A DNA stretch of 64,000 bases, from NCBI GenBank assembly GCA_031556725.1, contig JAVBSL010000011.1:38123-102122 (forward strand), written 5' to 3'. Below are positions 8,914-17,513 of this stretch, piece by piece. Source of the stretch: UBA935 sp031556725. GTDB taxonomy: Bacteria > Bacillota > Clostridia > Lachnospirales > Lachnospiraceae. Every line of letters starts with the position of its first letter. Position 1 is the first letter of the stretch. The notes below the pieces were generated by a model. It had not been told where the DNA came from. It saw only the letters and a list, made by a program, of their open reading frames with translations, and searched no databases. The translations under genes were made by a program, and so were the position numbers.

Positions 8914-10620
8914 TTAAAATTCAAAAATAGTCCGATTGTTGCCGATAGCAAGTGAAAAATTTTTATGTTTCTGTGCCGCTACAATACTCATGGTCATAAA
9001 ATCCTGGATGGATTCCGGAGCAGCATCTTCTGTGCTGTCGGTGTAAGTACCGCTGTTACGCAGGATCAAGGTGATCTTTTCATCAAAGAATAAGGTGGTT
9101 TCAAGATAAAATTCCTTGCTATTATTCTTTTCAATCGCAAGCATGGAGACTTCTTCAATCATCAACATGATTTTATAGATGCGCGCCTGCTCCACTTCTC
9201 TTTTTTCCAATTCGGCTTCCACTTCATCAACCATCCGCATCACATCTTCTTTTGTAGAAACGGCATCCCAGGCACATTGATTTTCCAAGGCGTCTTTATC
9301 CAATAAGAAGGGAAAGGTTTTATTTTTAAATTGTTGTTTGACTATAACTGCAACAATACATACTGTTAACAGTCCTGAAAAAACAGCGGCAACCCAACCG
9401 GCATTTACCCCCAAAGATACTGGGACTGAAACAATACAGATAACGGGACAAACAATTAACAGAAGCAGTGATACCAAATTGGAAAGCAGTATCTTTTTTA
9501 TATAAAGGAAATAAGATGAGAACAACAACATTATACTGAAAAATAGGGAAATCAACGAGTATATCCGGACAGAAATAATAGCTTCGCCGATGATATCGGG
9601 ACTATTGATACCGAATATTCCCGGAATGTATGGGGCAAATATCAGCGCTAACAGCATAGCTCCAATACCTTCAATAATGGTAGCAAACATTGCAACATTC
9701 ATTGTTTTTCGGAGCCCATGAACATTATTTTCACCCATATATACGCTAATTAAAGGCTGAATGGCCTGCCCGATTCCATCAAATCCGGAAAGTAATAAAG
9801 CCTGGAAGTTTAATATCAATGAAACGATTACAATGATCTGGCTGCCATAAAAATGAGACATATAAATATTCAGGAAATATGTGAAAATAGCCAGATAGAG
9901 ATAAAGCAGCGCTTCACTGGTGCTATATTTTAGGACTTGACCAATCGACTTGATATTGAAGTACCATTGGAAGCGAAGTTCGTTATGTTTATTAAGAAAA
10001 TGTATTGCCAACACTGCGCAGGCCAGGAAGTTACTGACTACCGTTCCAACCGCAAGCCCAGCCATACCAATATATCGGCATAGAAAAATAGAGATACCAA
10101 TGTTACTGACTACCTGAATGACAGCGGAAATGGTACACAGGTTTTCAGCCCCCTCATTAATAACCACGATACCAAGCAAGGTGCTGAAATTCTGCGCAAT
10201 AGGTAAAAACAGCAAGACATTATAATATGCTCTGACATAATCATAGATTTCCGGGGAGGTTTCAATCCATTTAAAAATATATGCCTTAAAAACAATTAAA
10301 ATAACGGTAAGGAGAATGCCAAAAACCACCGATAAAATGACACTTTGACTGAAATATTCATTAGCTTTTTTACGGTTTTGACAACCCACCTCATATGCCA
10401 TCAATACTGTGGATCCTACCGAAATCAGAAAGGCCACAAAAATTGTCAGGGAAAAAATCGGCTGAACAACGGTAATAGCTGCCAGAGCTGTTTCACCAAT
10501 CATATGACCGGCAATAATATTATCTGAAAGTAGTACGGCATACTCCACCACCATGGATAAGGTTGCAACTATCAAGATAGAATAGAATTTTTTAGAGGCA
10601 AAACTTTTCTTCATAAACAT
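8914..10620 (-). CDS. MATE family efflux transporter with C-terminal GHKL/anti-sigma-like domain
   Basis: Residues 1-430 are a 12-helix MATE antiporter (start MKKSFASKKFYSI, ADN-like LSDNIIAGHMIGE, a repeated half near 240). Residues ~440-568 form an unusual soluble tail with an N-box-like KIMLMIEEVSMLAIEKNN and a later LILRNSG, resembling RsbW-type HATPase folds. The ATG at 10620 has AGGAG 8 nt upstream. It is the last gene of the ligase/carrier/radical-SAM operon and is the obvious exporter of the product. The tail may sense nucleotide or bind a regulator; that is inference. Confidence 0.88.
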   Translation of the reverse strand: MFMKKSFASKKFYSILIVATLSMVVEYAVLLSDNIIAGHMIGETALAAITVVQPIFSLTIFVAFLISVGSTVLMAYEVGCQNRKKANEYFSQSVILSVVFGILLTVILIVFKAYIFKWIETSPEIYDYVRAYYNVLLFLPIAQNFSTLLGIVVINEGAENLCTISAVIQVVSNIGISIFLCRYIGMAGLAVGTVVSNFLACAVLAIHFLNKHNELRFQWYFNIKSIGQVLKYSTSEALLYLYLAIFTYFLNIYMSHFYGSQIIVIVSLILNFQALLLSGFDGIGQAIQPLISVYMGENNVHGLRKTMNVAMFATIIEGIGAMLLALIFAPYIPGIFGINSPDIIGEAIISVRIYSLISLFFSIMLLFSSYFLYIKKILLSNLVSLLLLIVCPVICIVSVPVSLGVNAGWVAAVFSGLLTVCIVAVIVKQQFKNKTFPFLLDKDALENQCAWDAVSTKEDVMRMVDEVEAELEKREVEQARIYKIMLMIEEVSMLAIEKNNSKEFYLETTLFFDEKITLILRNSGTYTDSTEDAAPESIQDFMTMSIVAAQKHKNFSLAIGNNRTIFEF

Positions 10621-10639
10621 TACAATTTCTCCTTTTTCA

Positions 10640-11725
10640 TTAAGGTGTTAATTCTGTGATGCTGATAATCCAATCGGAAAGCTGTTGCTTTAAGTGAGGA
10701 TATTCCGCAAGGACAGTAGTAAATACAGACTCATTTTCAATAAACAGATCAAACATACTTTGATTCATGGAACAGTAGTGACTGATATGCTCCGGGGTAA
10801 ATTCCCGATGCATTCTGCCGCACCGCCCCATGCATAGTGAAAGGTAGTTACAATCTTTGCAATCATAGGCAGACGGACAACTGTGAGAAAAGGTAATGCC
10901 CTCGTTAATATTACCGATATGATGAGTTCCCTCAGCCACACTGTCACAACAGGCAAAGCACATACCGTCGGTTTGGACATAAATCTGATGACTGCCGTAG
11001 CCACAGCAAAAATGTTCTTTATCATAGTTTTCATTTACTAAGAAATCAAGAGTTGCCATAAAGGGTATAAATTTGAGCAGTCTACCATTTTTTAAGATAT
11101 CAAGCCAAAATTGAAAGAGATGCCTGATTTCAAAGGAATAGGTTTGATAAAATGCCAGGTAATCCGAAAATTCCGGTGTATTTTCAATTTGAAAAGAAAG
11201 GTAGTCAAACAAATGCTGGGTCATCATCACTTCGGTATAGATGCTAGTCTGTTCGGTAATGGTAAGCCGCCCCATTATTTGTGCACTGCTTCTTTTCCGA
11301 ATCTGTTCCACATTATCTAAAATGATTCGAAAATATCCCTGACCGATATGATGACTGGGGACTTTCTCGTAATTAACCGACAGAATAATTAAGGAAAGAT
11401 TATCCAGAATTCTATCAGTTATCTCGCCCAGTAATAAGCCATTGGTATGAAGAACAAATTTTAAATCGTAGTGTGAAAGTCCATCCATGCACGCTGCAAT
11501 CAAGTCTTCTATCCGCGTATATTCAAGTGTCGGTTCACCACCGAAGAAGATGATTTGAACGGTCCGGTCATGACATTGCTGTGCAGTTCTATCAATAAAG
11601 TCAATTAATACACTGTTATCGTAAGAAGGGACAAGAGGAATTTGATACTTTTGACAATCAAACAATACCGAGCAATAGGCACAGTTTAGATTGCAGTCAT
11701 TTGTCATATAAATATAGTACTCCAT
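10640..11725 (-). CDS. Radical SAM/SPASM maturase-like enzyme
   Basis: The N-terminus carries the radical SAM cluster motif CNLNCAYC (Cys11, 15, 18), then FFGGEPTLEY, the glycine-rich SAM-binding segment. The C-terminal ~120 residues are a Cys-rich SPASM domain (FCCGYG, CFACCDS, CKDCNYLSLCMGRCG) that would bind one or two auxiliary Fe-S clusters. Such enzymes usually modify peptides or carrier-bound substrates by radical chemistry. The gene ends 19 nt before the MATE start and begins 2 nt after the carrier-protein stop, so it is tightly co-transcribed. No precursor peptide gene is seen beside it, which points to a carrier-bound substrate. Confidence 0.88.
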   Translation of the reverse strand: MEYYIYMTNDCNLNCAYCSVLFDCQKYQIPLVPSYDNSVLIDFIDRTAQQCHDRTVQIIFFGGEPTLEYTRIEDLIAACMDGLSHYDLKFVLHTNGLLLGEITDRILDNLSLIILSVNYEKVPSHHIGQGYFRIILDNVEQIRKRSSAQIMGRLTITEQTSIYTEVMMTQHLFDYLSFQIENTPEFSDYLAFYQTYSFEIRHLFQFWLDILKNGRLLKFIPFMATLDFLVNENYDKEHFCCGYGSHQIYVQTDGMCFACCDSVAEGTHHIGNINEGITFSHSCPSAYDCKDCNYLSLCMGRCGRMHREFTPEHISHYCSMNQSMFDLFIENESVFTTVLAEYPHLKQQLSDWIISITELTP

Positions 11726-11727
11726 GG

Positions 11728-11940
11728 CTAGCCCTCCAAATAGTCAATGATATCCTGAACGGTCATAAACCGATAAATATCACTTTCATTAATTACTACG
11801 TTAAGGCTGTTTTCAACTTCTACAATAAAATTGATCAGGCGCAAAGAGTCAAGTCCCAAATCATTTTTTAGATAGGACTGGGGGGTGATTTGGTCAACAT
11901 TGCAATAATTTTTCAGTATTTCAGTAATTTGCTCCAGCAA
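11728..11940 (-). CDS. Acyl/peptidyl carrier protein, 70 aa
   Basis: A four-helix carrier with the phosphopantetheine attachment motif LGLDSLRLINF (Ser about 32). The length and acidic helix II (FIVEVENSLNV) are typical. It sits 3 nt after the adenylating ligase and 2 nt before the radical SAM gene, so it should be charged by the former and presented to the latter. It is not the fatty-acid synthase ACP, since no fab genes are nearby. Confidence 0.92.
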   Translation of the reverse strand: MLEQITEILKNYCNVDQITPQSYLKNDLGLDSLRLINFIVEVENSLNVVINESDIYRFMTVQDIIDYLEG

Positions 11941-11943
11941 GGC

Positions 11944-13419
11944 CTATCCTCTCTTTCGTATTATTTTCTGTAAACTGGATCGTTCAAAGGGAGTTTCGCG
12001 TAATCGAATATCCTGGATCCGCTCAAAGGATGAAAGGGACTGGTTTAAGCGATATACCTCCTGCTTAACCAGGTCATTTGATTTGGTTGAGTAGATTTCA
12101 GCAATTACATGATCCCCTTCCTGGTAGACCATAACCTCTTCGACACTTTCCAGCCGGTTTATTTTTTCTTCCAGTTCTTCCGGGAAAACCTTCTTTCCGG
12201 AAGAAAGGATAATAACATTTTTTTTTCGGCCGCGGATGGACAAATAGCCATCAGAATCCAGCTGGCCAATGTCGCCGGTATGGAACCAGCCATCATAAAT
12301 AACCGCATCTGTTGCTTCAGGATCGTTGCGGTAGCCCATCATAACCGTGTCGCCGCGAACCAGAATCTCATCATCTTCGGCTATCTTAACTTCACAGCCA
12401 TCAAGGGGACGCCCGACGGTTCCTATTTTAATAGCATGGGCAGGATTAGCACTGATAACTGCGGTACATTCAGTTGCCCCGTATCCTTCCAACGGGTTTA
12501 GACCAAAACCGACTAAGGCATGCATAACGGCGGCAGACAACGGTGCTCCGCCAAGTAGCAGATCGTCCGGAATAAAACCAAAAACTTTTCGGGTGGCAGC
12601 AGATCCGGTTAACCCGGTTTGCTCCAATTCTCTTAGGATATTTATGACAAGGGCAGGGATAATAAAAATTTTATTGGTTTTCAAAAGTCCCAAGTTTCTT
12701 AAAAGGCGCTTAAAATTTGGCAGAATACAAACGGCTCCACCGGCTAACATAGTAGCGTAGCATGCCACATAGCAGCCATAGATGTGATACATTGGTAGAA
12801 AAGCCGCAGAACGATCACTGCTTTTCAGTTCGATTCTGTCGCCCAATGCTTTTGCATTTACCGCAATATTTTTTTGGGAAAGCATAACAACTTTATTTCC
12901 GGCAGTAGTTCCGGAGGTAAATTGCACGGCGGCCAGATCCTCTGCTTGAGGCATCAAATCCATGTAATAATGTTCACCGGCATTGATAAGAGCGTTTCCT
13001 TCGGTTAACAAAACTTCAAACTCGGGATGATCCATGCAGAAAAAAGTAAATTCCGGCAGTTCCTTTTCCATCTCCAGTGCAACAGCCCGATACTCTTCAG
13101 AATAAAAGACGATCCCTTTTTCAAAGTTTCGAATCATCGGTACTTGCGTAGAAGCAGGATATTCTTTTACTAATCCTGCGGTTACACCGGCACCACATAG
13201 GGCAGTAAGATGGATTAAAAGCCAGTTAACACTATTTTCACCCAGAAGAAAGATTGGAAGATGCTCTTTATTTTGAGTTAAACGGGTTCCCAAAGCGTTT
13301 ATTCTTCCCATTAAATCCTGCATGGAAATGTCGATGACCTTTTCTGCATCTAAGTATGAGAAAATGGTTGATTGGGGGTTTTTTGATAAACGTTCAAGTA
13401 AGTAGTTCTTGATTACCAT
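11944..13419 (-). CDS. AMP-forming acyl-adenylate ligase (free-standing loading enzyme)
   Basis: A 491-residue ANL enzyme with motif A3 (FTSGTTAGNKVVM, about 167-179), A5 (EGYGATECTAV, about 311), A7 (YDGWFHTGDIG), A8 (IRGRKKNVIILSSGKKV) and the catalytic C-terminal Lys in SLQKIIRKR. The A4 region reads LPMYHIYG, as in acyl-CoA/acyl-ACP ligases, rather than the FDxSV of amino-acid adenylation domains. I therefore infer that it activates a fatty or aryl acid and loads the adjacent carrier. It is the first gene of the minus-strand operon, divergent from the two-component system. Confidence 0.9.
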   Translation of the reverse strand: MVIKNYLLERLSKNPQSTIFSYLDAEKVIDISMQDLMGRINALGTRLTQNKEHLPIFLLGENSVNWLLIHLTALCGAGVTAGLVKEYPASTQVPMIRNFEKGIVFYSEEYRAVALEMEKELPEFTFFCMDHPEFEVLLTEGNALINAGEHYYMDLMPQAEDLAAVQFTSGTTAGNKVVMLSQKNIAVNAKALGDRIELKSSDRSAAFLPMYHIYGCYVACYATMLAGGAVCILPNFKRLLRNLGLLKTNKIFIIPALVINILRELEQTGLTGSAATRKVFGFIPDDLLLGGAPLSAAVMHALVGFGLNPLEGYGATECTAVISANPAHAIKIGTVGRPLDGCEVKIAEDDEILVRGDTVMMGYRNDPEATDAVIYDGWFHTGDIGQLDSDGYLSIRGRKKNVIILSSGKKVFPEELEEKINRLESVEEVMVYQEGDHVIAEIYSTKSNDLVKQEVYRLNQSLSSFERIQDIRLRETPFERSSLQKIIRKRG

Positions 13420-13455
13420 AAATTTTCACCTCTGCAGCTTTTTTTAGTAAAATAT

Positions 13456-13526
13456 TATTATACAACTACAACCGTAATAAAAACGTAAGTGTAAAATTAC
13501 GCTTTTGTTACTATCATAGTGGTATA
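13456..13526. promoter_or_regulatory. Divergent promoters with CGTAA direct repeats (predicted response-regulator site)
   Basis: The minus-strand promoter of the ligase operon has TATAAT at 13462-13457. Two CGTAA boxes at 13473-13477 and 13484-13488 are spaced 11 bp and overlap its -35 region. A third, inverted TTACG lies at 13497-13501. A plus-strand TATAAT at 13523-13528 would drive the sensor kinase. An 11-bp period near the -35 is how SARP-type activators bind; assigning this site to the local regulator is inference. Confidence 0.45.
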
Positions 13527-13558
13527 ATAATAGACTTAAAAAGATGGAGGTAATTATT

Positions 13559-14833
13559 TTGATAACATCATATGAACTGTATATTTCATTAAACTTATGT
13601 TCCCTGCAATTGTCTTGTTTGCTTCTGATCGTATCAATTTTTACTGGTGATTTTAAACAGCGTATTTATCGTTGTTTCTTTCTATTGGTTCTCTTAAATT
13701 TAGGGGGACTTCTTTTTGAAATGGCAATGGGTATGATGATCGGACACACAGGAGATACTATTAACGTTTTAATAAAGGTTTTAGAGTGCATCAGCTATGC
13801 AGTCGGCGGATTACAGATGGTTGTCTTTGCAGTTTATTTATATGAGTATTTAAGTACAAAAATTCGACTCAAGCGTCATCTTTTTTTAATTTTGGCCACT
13901 TATGGAGTAATGTACACAATATTCGTATCCATTGCTTCTTTTAATAATATTTTTGTAAGTTTTGACATTTATAACAGGCAAATTCGGCAGGATACTTTCT
14001 GGATATCAAGTGCATCTGGTATTTTGTTTTTGTTTATCTGTATGCTTATTACACTGTATTATGTAAAAGTGTTAAAGAAAAGAGAATGGATATCACTATT
14101 GTTTTATGCTATTATTCCTATTATTTTTTATGTTAACGAATTATTAACACCAGGAATCTATATGGGTTATTTGGCAGCCAGTGTAACCCTCTTTATGATA
14201 TATATTAATATTCAGATAGAAATGAAGCAGCAAATAATAGAAAACCGGATTGCGGTTATAATAAGCCAGATACAACCTCATTTTTTATGTAATACGCTAA
14301 GTACTATTGATGACTTGTTTTATGAAAATCCTGAAGTTGGACATAAAGCAGTTTTAGATTTTTCTAACTATCTTCGCGGTAACATGAGTTCTTTGTCACA
14401 AAAAGAATTAATTTTATTTGAAAAGGAATTGGAACATACGGAGAGATACCTTCGACTGGAGAAGTTACGCTTTAATGACCGGCTGCAAATTGTTTATGAT
14501 ATTCAAACTGTAGACTTCCTATTACCGACTCTGACTTTGCAGCCTATTGTGGAAAATGCTGTACGTTATGGTGTAACCAAAAAGAAATCCGGTGGCACGG
14601 TTACGATCAGAAGCGAAGAAACCGTTTCCGGCTATCGCATTACGGTCAATGATGACGGGGTGGGTTTCAACCTGCAAGAAGTACCTGTTGATGACCGAAG
14701 CCATATTGGCATAATGAGCGTGCGAACCCGCCTGGCTTTGATGTGCAAAGGAAAGTTAACCATTGAAAGTAAAGTCGGTTTCGGTACTAGTGTAATAATT
14801 GAAATACCCAAAAGAAAGGAGCATTCCAAATGA
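13559..14833 (+). CDS. Sensor histidine kinase, LytS/AgrC-like (His_kinase family)
   Basis: About seven hydrophobic segments occupy the first ~215 residues. A His_kinase domain follows with the phosphoacceptor stretch ISQIQPHFLCNTLSTID (His about 242), and then a GHKL ATPase with QPIVENAVRYGV and NDDGVGF. The GGAGGT at 13546-13551 sits on an upstream in-frame ATG at 13544, so the functional start is most likely the TTG at 13559, 7 nt after that site. The stop overlaps the response regulator start (ATGA). It is divergent from the ligase operon and placed between it and the condensation gene, so it probably senses a signal that switches on product synthesis. Confidence 0.88.
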   Translation: MITSYELYISLNLCSLQLSCLLLIVSIFTGDFKQRIYRCFFLLVLLNLGGLLFEMAMGMMIGHTGDTINVLIKVLECISYAVGGLQMVVFAVYLYEYLSTKIRLKRHLFLILATYGVMYTIFVSIASFNNIFVSFDIYNRQIRQDTFWISSASGILFLFICMLITLYYVKVLKKREWISLLFYAIIPIIFYVNELLTPGIYMGYLAASVTLFMIYINIQIEMKQQIIENRIAVIISQIQPHFLCNTLSTIDDLFYENPEVGHKAVLDFSNYLRGNMSSLSQKELILFEKELEHTERYLRLEKLRFNDRLQIVYDIQTVDFLLPTLTLQPIVENAVRYGVTKKKSGGTVTIRSEETVSGYRITVNDDGVGFNLQEVPVDDRSHIGIMSVRTRLALMCKGKLTIESKVGFGTSVIIEIPKRKEHSK

Positions 14834-15627
14834 ATATTATTTGTGTAGATGATGAAGAACCGGCATTACGGTCACTGAGACGAGTGCTTGCCGATATTTC
14901 CCCAGAGGCTAATGTTGTAGAATTTCTTTTTGCTGATGAAGCGCTTCAATATGCTCAAACCAATTCTGTTGATGTGGCATTTTTAGATATTGAAATGAGT
15001 GAAATGAATGGAATTTCGCTGGCTGAAAAGCTGAAAGAGATTAATAAGAATATAAATATTATCTTTGTAACAGGCTTTATTGATTATATATTAGATGCTT
15101 TTAATCTGCATGCATCCGGTTATATTTTAAAACCGATTGACCCGGAAAGAGTTGCTTTTGAGCTTAAAGACTTGCGGTGTTCTGTTAAAAAAAAGAATGA
15201 AGGTTTGTATATTCAATGCTTTGGCTATTTTGAAGTGTTTTTTAATGGAGTGCCAGTAACGTTTGCCCATGCTAAAACAAAAGAACTTTTTGCATATTTA
15301 GTCAATCGGGGAGGCACACTATGTACCAAAAACGAAATTATCTCTACTATTTGGGAGGAGCGGCCCAATTCCGAATCACTGCAGGTTCAGTATCGGCAGC
15401 TTGTATCGGATTTGTCAGCTAAGTTAAGGGCCATCGGTGCTTCTGAAATACTGATAAAGCGTCGTGGTGAATTAGCACTGTTGACCAAAAATATAAAATG
15501 TGATTATCTTGATTATCTAAACGATAAAAGAGGTCATTCAGGGGTTTATTGTGGGGAGTTTATGGAGCAATACAGCTGGGCGGAAATGACGAAGGGGAAC
15601 ATATTGTTTTATGTACACGAACCCTGA
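14830..15627 (+). CDS. Response regulator with SARP/OmpR-like output domain
   Basis: An N-terminal receiver domain has the acidic pair DDEE and the phosphorylation site FLDIEM (Asp about 53), plus the conserved Lys in YILKPIDPE. The C-terminal ~140 residues start CFGYFEVFFNGVPV and continue LFAYLVNRGGTLCTKNEII and QVQYRQLVSDLSAKL. That is a winged-helix transcriptional-activator domain as in SARP and BTAD regulators, not the LytTR domain that usually partners such kinases. It overlaps the kinase by 4 bp and is followed by the convergent condensation gene 21 bp away. Confidence 0.88.
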   Translation: MNIICVDDEEPALRSLRRVLADISPEANVVEFLFADEALQYAQTNSVDVAFLDIEMSEMNGISLAEKLKEINKNINIIFVTGFIDYILDAFNLHASGYILKPIDPERVAFELKDLRCSVKKKNEGLYIQCFGYFEVFFNGVPVTFAHAKTKELFAYLVNRGGTLCTKNEIISTIWEERPNSESLQVQYRQLVSDLSAKLRAIGASEILIKRRGELALLTKNIKCDYLDYLNDKRGHSGVYCGEFMEQYSWAEMTKGNILFYVHEP

Positions 15628-15648
15628 TCATTATCTAAGAAGTAGCTC

Positions 15649-16899
15649 TTACTTACCACAAATTTTTACCTCAGCAACGGTTGTCACAGTGCTTAACAGG
15701 AATTGAGAAACAAATCCGATTATAGTATCACAAATAGTAGTTACCTGCTGGATGGTTAAAATATCTGTACGATAGTCCATCAATAAGTGCATATCACCTT
15801 TCATATTTAAGTGCTCCAGTGTAATCTCTGCCGTAATCTCCGGCATATCATTGGAAAGCCACTGATAAGTTACTTTGCTTTCCGGATTTCTTGAAGTCAG
15901 AAAACTAAATTCCACATCACGGATACACTGGGCCTCCGGATGCATTTTCCGAACAATCTCAAGAACCTCATCATGGAGGCATAAACCATGGTAATTAGAA
16001 CTTGCCGTAGCCTGAGATACTTTCTCATAAAGTTCATCAATGGTATCCTGAGGATCTATGTATACACAAATCAGTCTTTCAGCGACATAAGGACCAAAGG
16101 TATCCATTTCAGCTAAGGTATTCCGGCCATGTTGGTTTTGCCCGATATCCACACGCTTTTTATCCGGATTCAAGAAGTGCAGATATAATAATAAAGCGGT
16201 TTCAAACATAATTCCTGCTGAAATGTTCCGTTCTTCACAATGTTTTATGACTTTCTCTGTTAGCCCGTCGGTAAGGGGAATATCCATGCGTGCTCCGTGA
16301 GGCTGCTCCTTGTTTTCTCTATTATGACTTAAAAAACATGCTCCAGACCAGTCACGAAAGAGATCTTTCCAGTATTGACGATCATGGTCATGACGGGGTG
16401 AACACAAGGCTAAATTCTCTCGCTCTATACAATCGGTAAACCTTCTTTCAACAGGAGATGCTTCCGATCTGCCGGATAAATACTCACAATAGTTGGCAAT
16501 TTTAGCTCCGGCCAGAACTAAAGAGTATCCATCCCCAATGAGGTGATGAACCAGTATAACTACATGGGAGGAAGATGCTGTCTGCATAATTTGACATTTA
16601 ATCAAAGGAGCATCGAAGATATCAAAAACATGCTTAGACGATAGGCTGTCATAACCTATGGTGGGTATATCTTGTTTCACATATTCTACTTCATATTGGA
16701 AGTACTCGCCATCCCTACAACAAATTCGGAGGCGGGTACTTTGCTCATATTGATAAAATAAATTTACCGCATCGGCAATCAGCTCACTTGGATATTTATC
16801 ACCAAGATCGATGTTCGCACAAAGTGTATTTACATTTGTTCCGGGAAGTTCGGCTTCATATACCAAAAATTCTTTTTGTGCTTTTGTTAGTTCAAACAT
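15649..16899 (-). CDS. Stand-alone condensation-domain protein (NRPS/acyltransferase-like)
   Basis: From the ATG at 16899 the product has 416 residues and begins FELTKAQKEFLVYEAELPG, the normal start of condensation domains. The catalytic motif HHLIGDG (HHxxxDG, about 118-124) is intact, and there is a DFG-like region around NQHGRNTLAEMDTFGPYVA. The frame is open up to 17028, but only the ATG at 16899 has an AGAGG site and the family N-terminus. It would join the carrier-bound acyl group to an amine or alcohol acceptor. It is separated from the ligase operon by the two-component genes but shares a similar promoter. Confidence 0.88.
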   Translation of the reverse strand: MFELTKAQKEFLVYEAELPGTNVNTLCANIDLGDKYPSELIADAVNLFYQYEQSTRLRICCRDGEYFQYEVEYVKQDIPTIGYDSLSSKHVFDIFDAPLIKCQIMQTASSSHVVILVHHLIGDGYSLVLAGAKIANYCEYLSGRSEASPVERRFTDCIERENLALCSPRHDHDRQYWKDLFRDWSGACFLSHNRENKEQPHGARMDIPLTDGLTEKVIKHCEERNISAGIMFETALLLYLHFLNPDKKRVDIGQNQHGRNTLAEMDTFGPYVAERLICVYIDPQDTIDELYEKVSQATASSNYHGLCLHDEVLEIVRKMHPEAQCIRDVEFSFLTSRNPESKVTYQWLSNDMPEITAEITLEHLNMKGDMHLLMDYRTDILTIQQVTTICDTIIGFVSQFLLSTVTTVAEVKICGK

Positions 16900-16949
16900 A
16901 ATTTGAGACCTCTTATCCGTTTCATAAATAGAATTTATTTTTATTTTAC

Positions 16950-16980
16950 TATTATACAACATTGTATAGAACAAAGCGAG
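16950..16980 (-). promoter_or_regulatory. Predicted promoter of the condensation gene
   Basis: On the minus strand a TATAAT (16956-16951) is embedded in GTTGTATAATA, the same 11-mer found in the ligase-operon promoter at 13466-13456. No consensus -35 is present, which fits activator dependence. A CGCTT lies at the -35 position, as upstream of the kinase promoter. Co-regulation of the locus is inferred from these shared bases. Confidence 0.4.
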
Positions 16981-16998
16981 GCTATTTAATAGCCCCGC
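16976..16998 (-). terminator. Hairpin at the end of the XRE-DUF5680 relic
   Basis: Arms 16998-16989 and 16985-16976 pair on the minus strand (one G-U), followed by TTTGTTC. It overlaps the last codons of the decayed gene and would end its transcript just upstream of the condensation promoter. The U-run is weak. Confidence 0.5.
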
Positions 16999-17360
16999 CA
17001 TGAAAGTAGCATTCATATATTTTTTCATTTATATATATAATTTCTTCATAGCCTTGGAACCATGTAAAGCCCCCCTCCACCATACAGTGATAACTGTAAT
17101 TGCCATTTTGATAAAATGTTGGTCCACGGTAAGGCATTTCATATGGTACGTGAGCCAATGCCTCTTTCAGAAAATCGCCGCTGAATGGTTAAAGCAAAGA
17201 TTACAGTCATCATCTTCTTTAACCATTCGATCAATGGTAACTCCATATAGTTGGCTTAGCCGTATTAAACCGGAGAGTTCTGGAACAGCTTCTCCGCCAA
17301 TTGCTCCTGCGAGTAGCCGTTTTCTTTTCTTAAAAGTTGTAATTTGTCCTGTAGTTTCAC
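16982..17360 (-). pseudogene. Decayed XRE regulator fused to DUF5680 (two internal deletions)
   Basis: A GTG at 17360 with GGGAGG upstream starts a helix-turn-helix N-terminus (LQDKLQLLRKENGYSQEQLA). The recognition-helix segment is then missing, and the sequence resumes in another frame with AVPELSGLIRLSQLYGVTID and DRMVKEDDDCNLCF. After a second frame jump the C-terminus of DUF5680 is clear: SGDFLKEALAHVPYEMPYRG, PTFYQNGNYSYHC, GGFTWFQGYEEI and YECYFHGG. The start, end and terminator survive but two internal blocks are lost, so no functional regulator can be made. The long plus-strand frame over this region is only its antisense. Confidence 0.8.
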
Positions 17361-17513
17361 TTTGCCTCCCAATTTCTTAGTGTACATTTATTATAGTAGA
17401 ATAAATTAAAATCTGCTACCAATTTTGTTTTGCATAAATGTCATCTCAACAATACAATTATATTGACGGTTTTTGCCTTATCGGAGTATCATAGAGGGGT
17501 ATTGGCTGAAGAA

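Noticed and set aside
11944..13419. Amino-acid-type NRPS adenylation domain
   Set aside because: The A4 region reads LPMYHIYG and lacks the conserved Asp of amino-acid binding pockets, so an acyl/aryl acid ligase is more likely.
17000..17380. 126-residue plus-strand frame
   Set aside because: It is antisense to the XRE-DUF5680 relic, whose minus-strand family match is clear.
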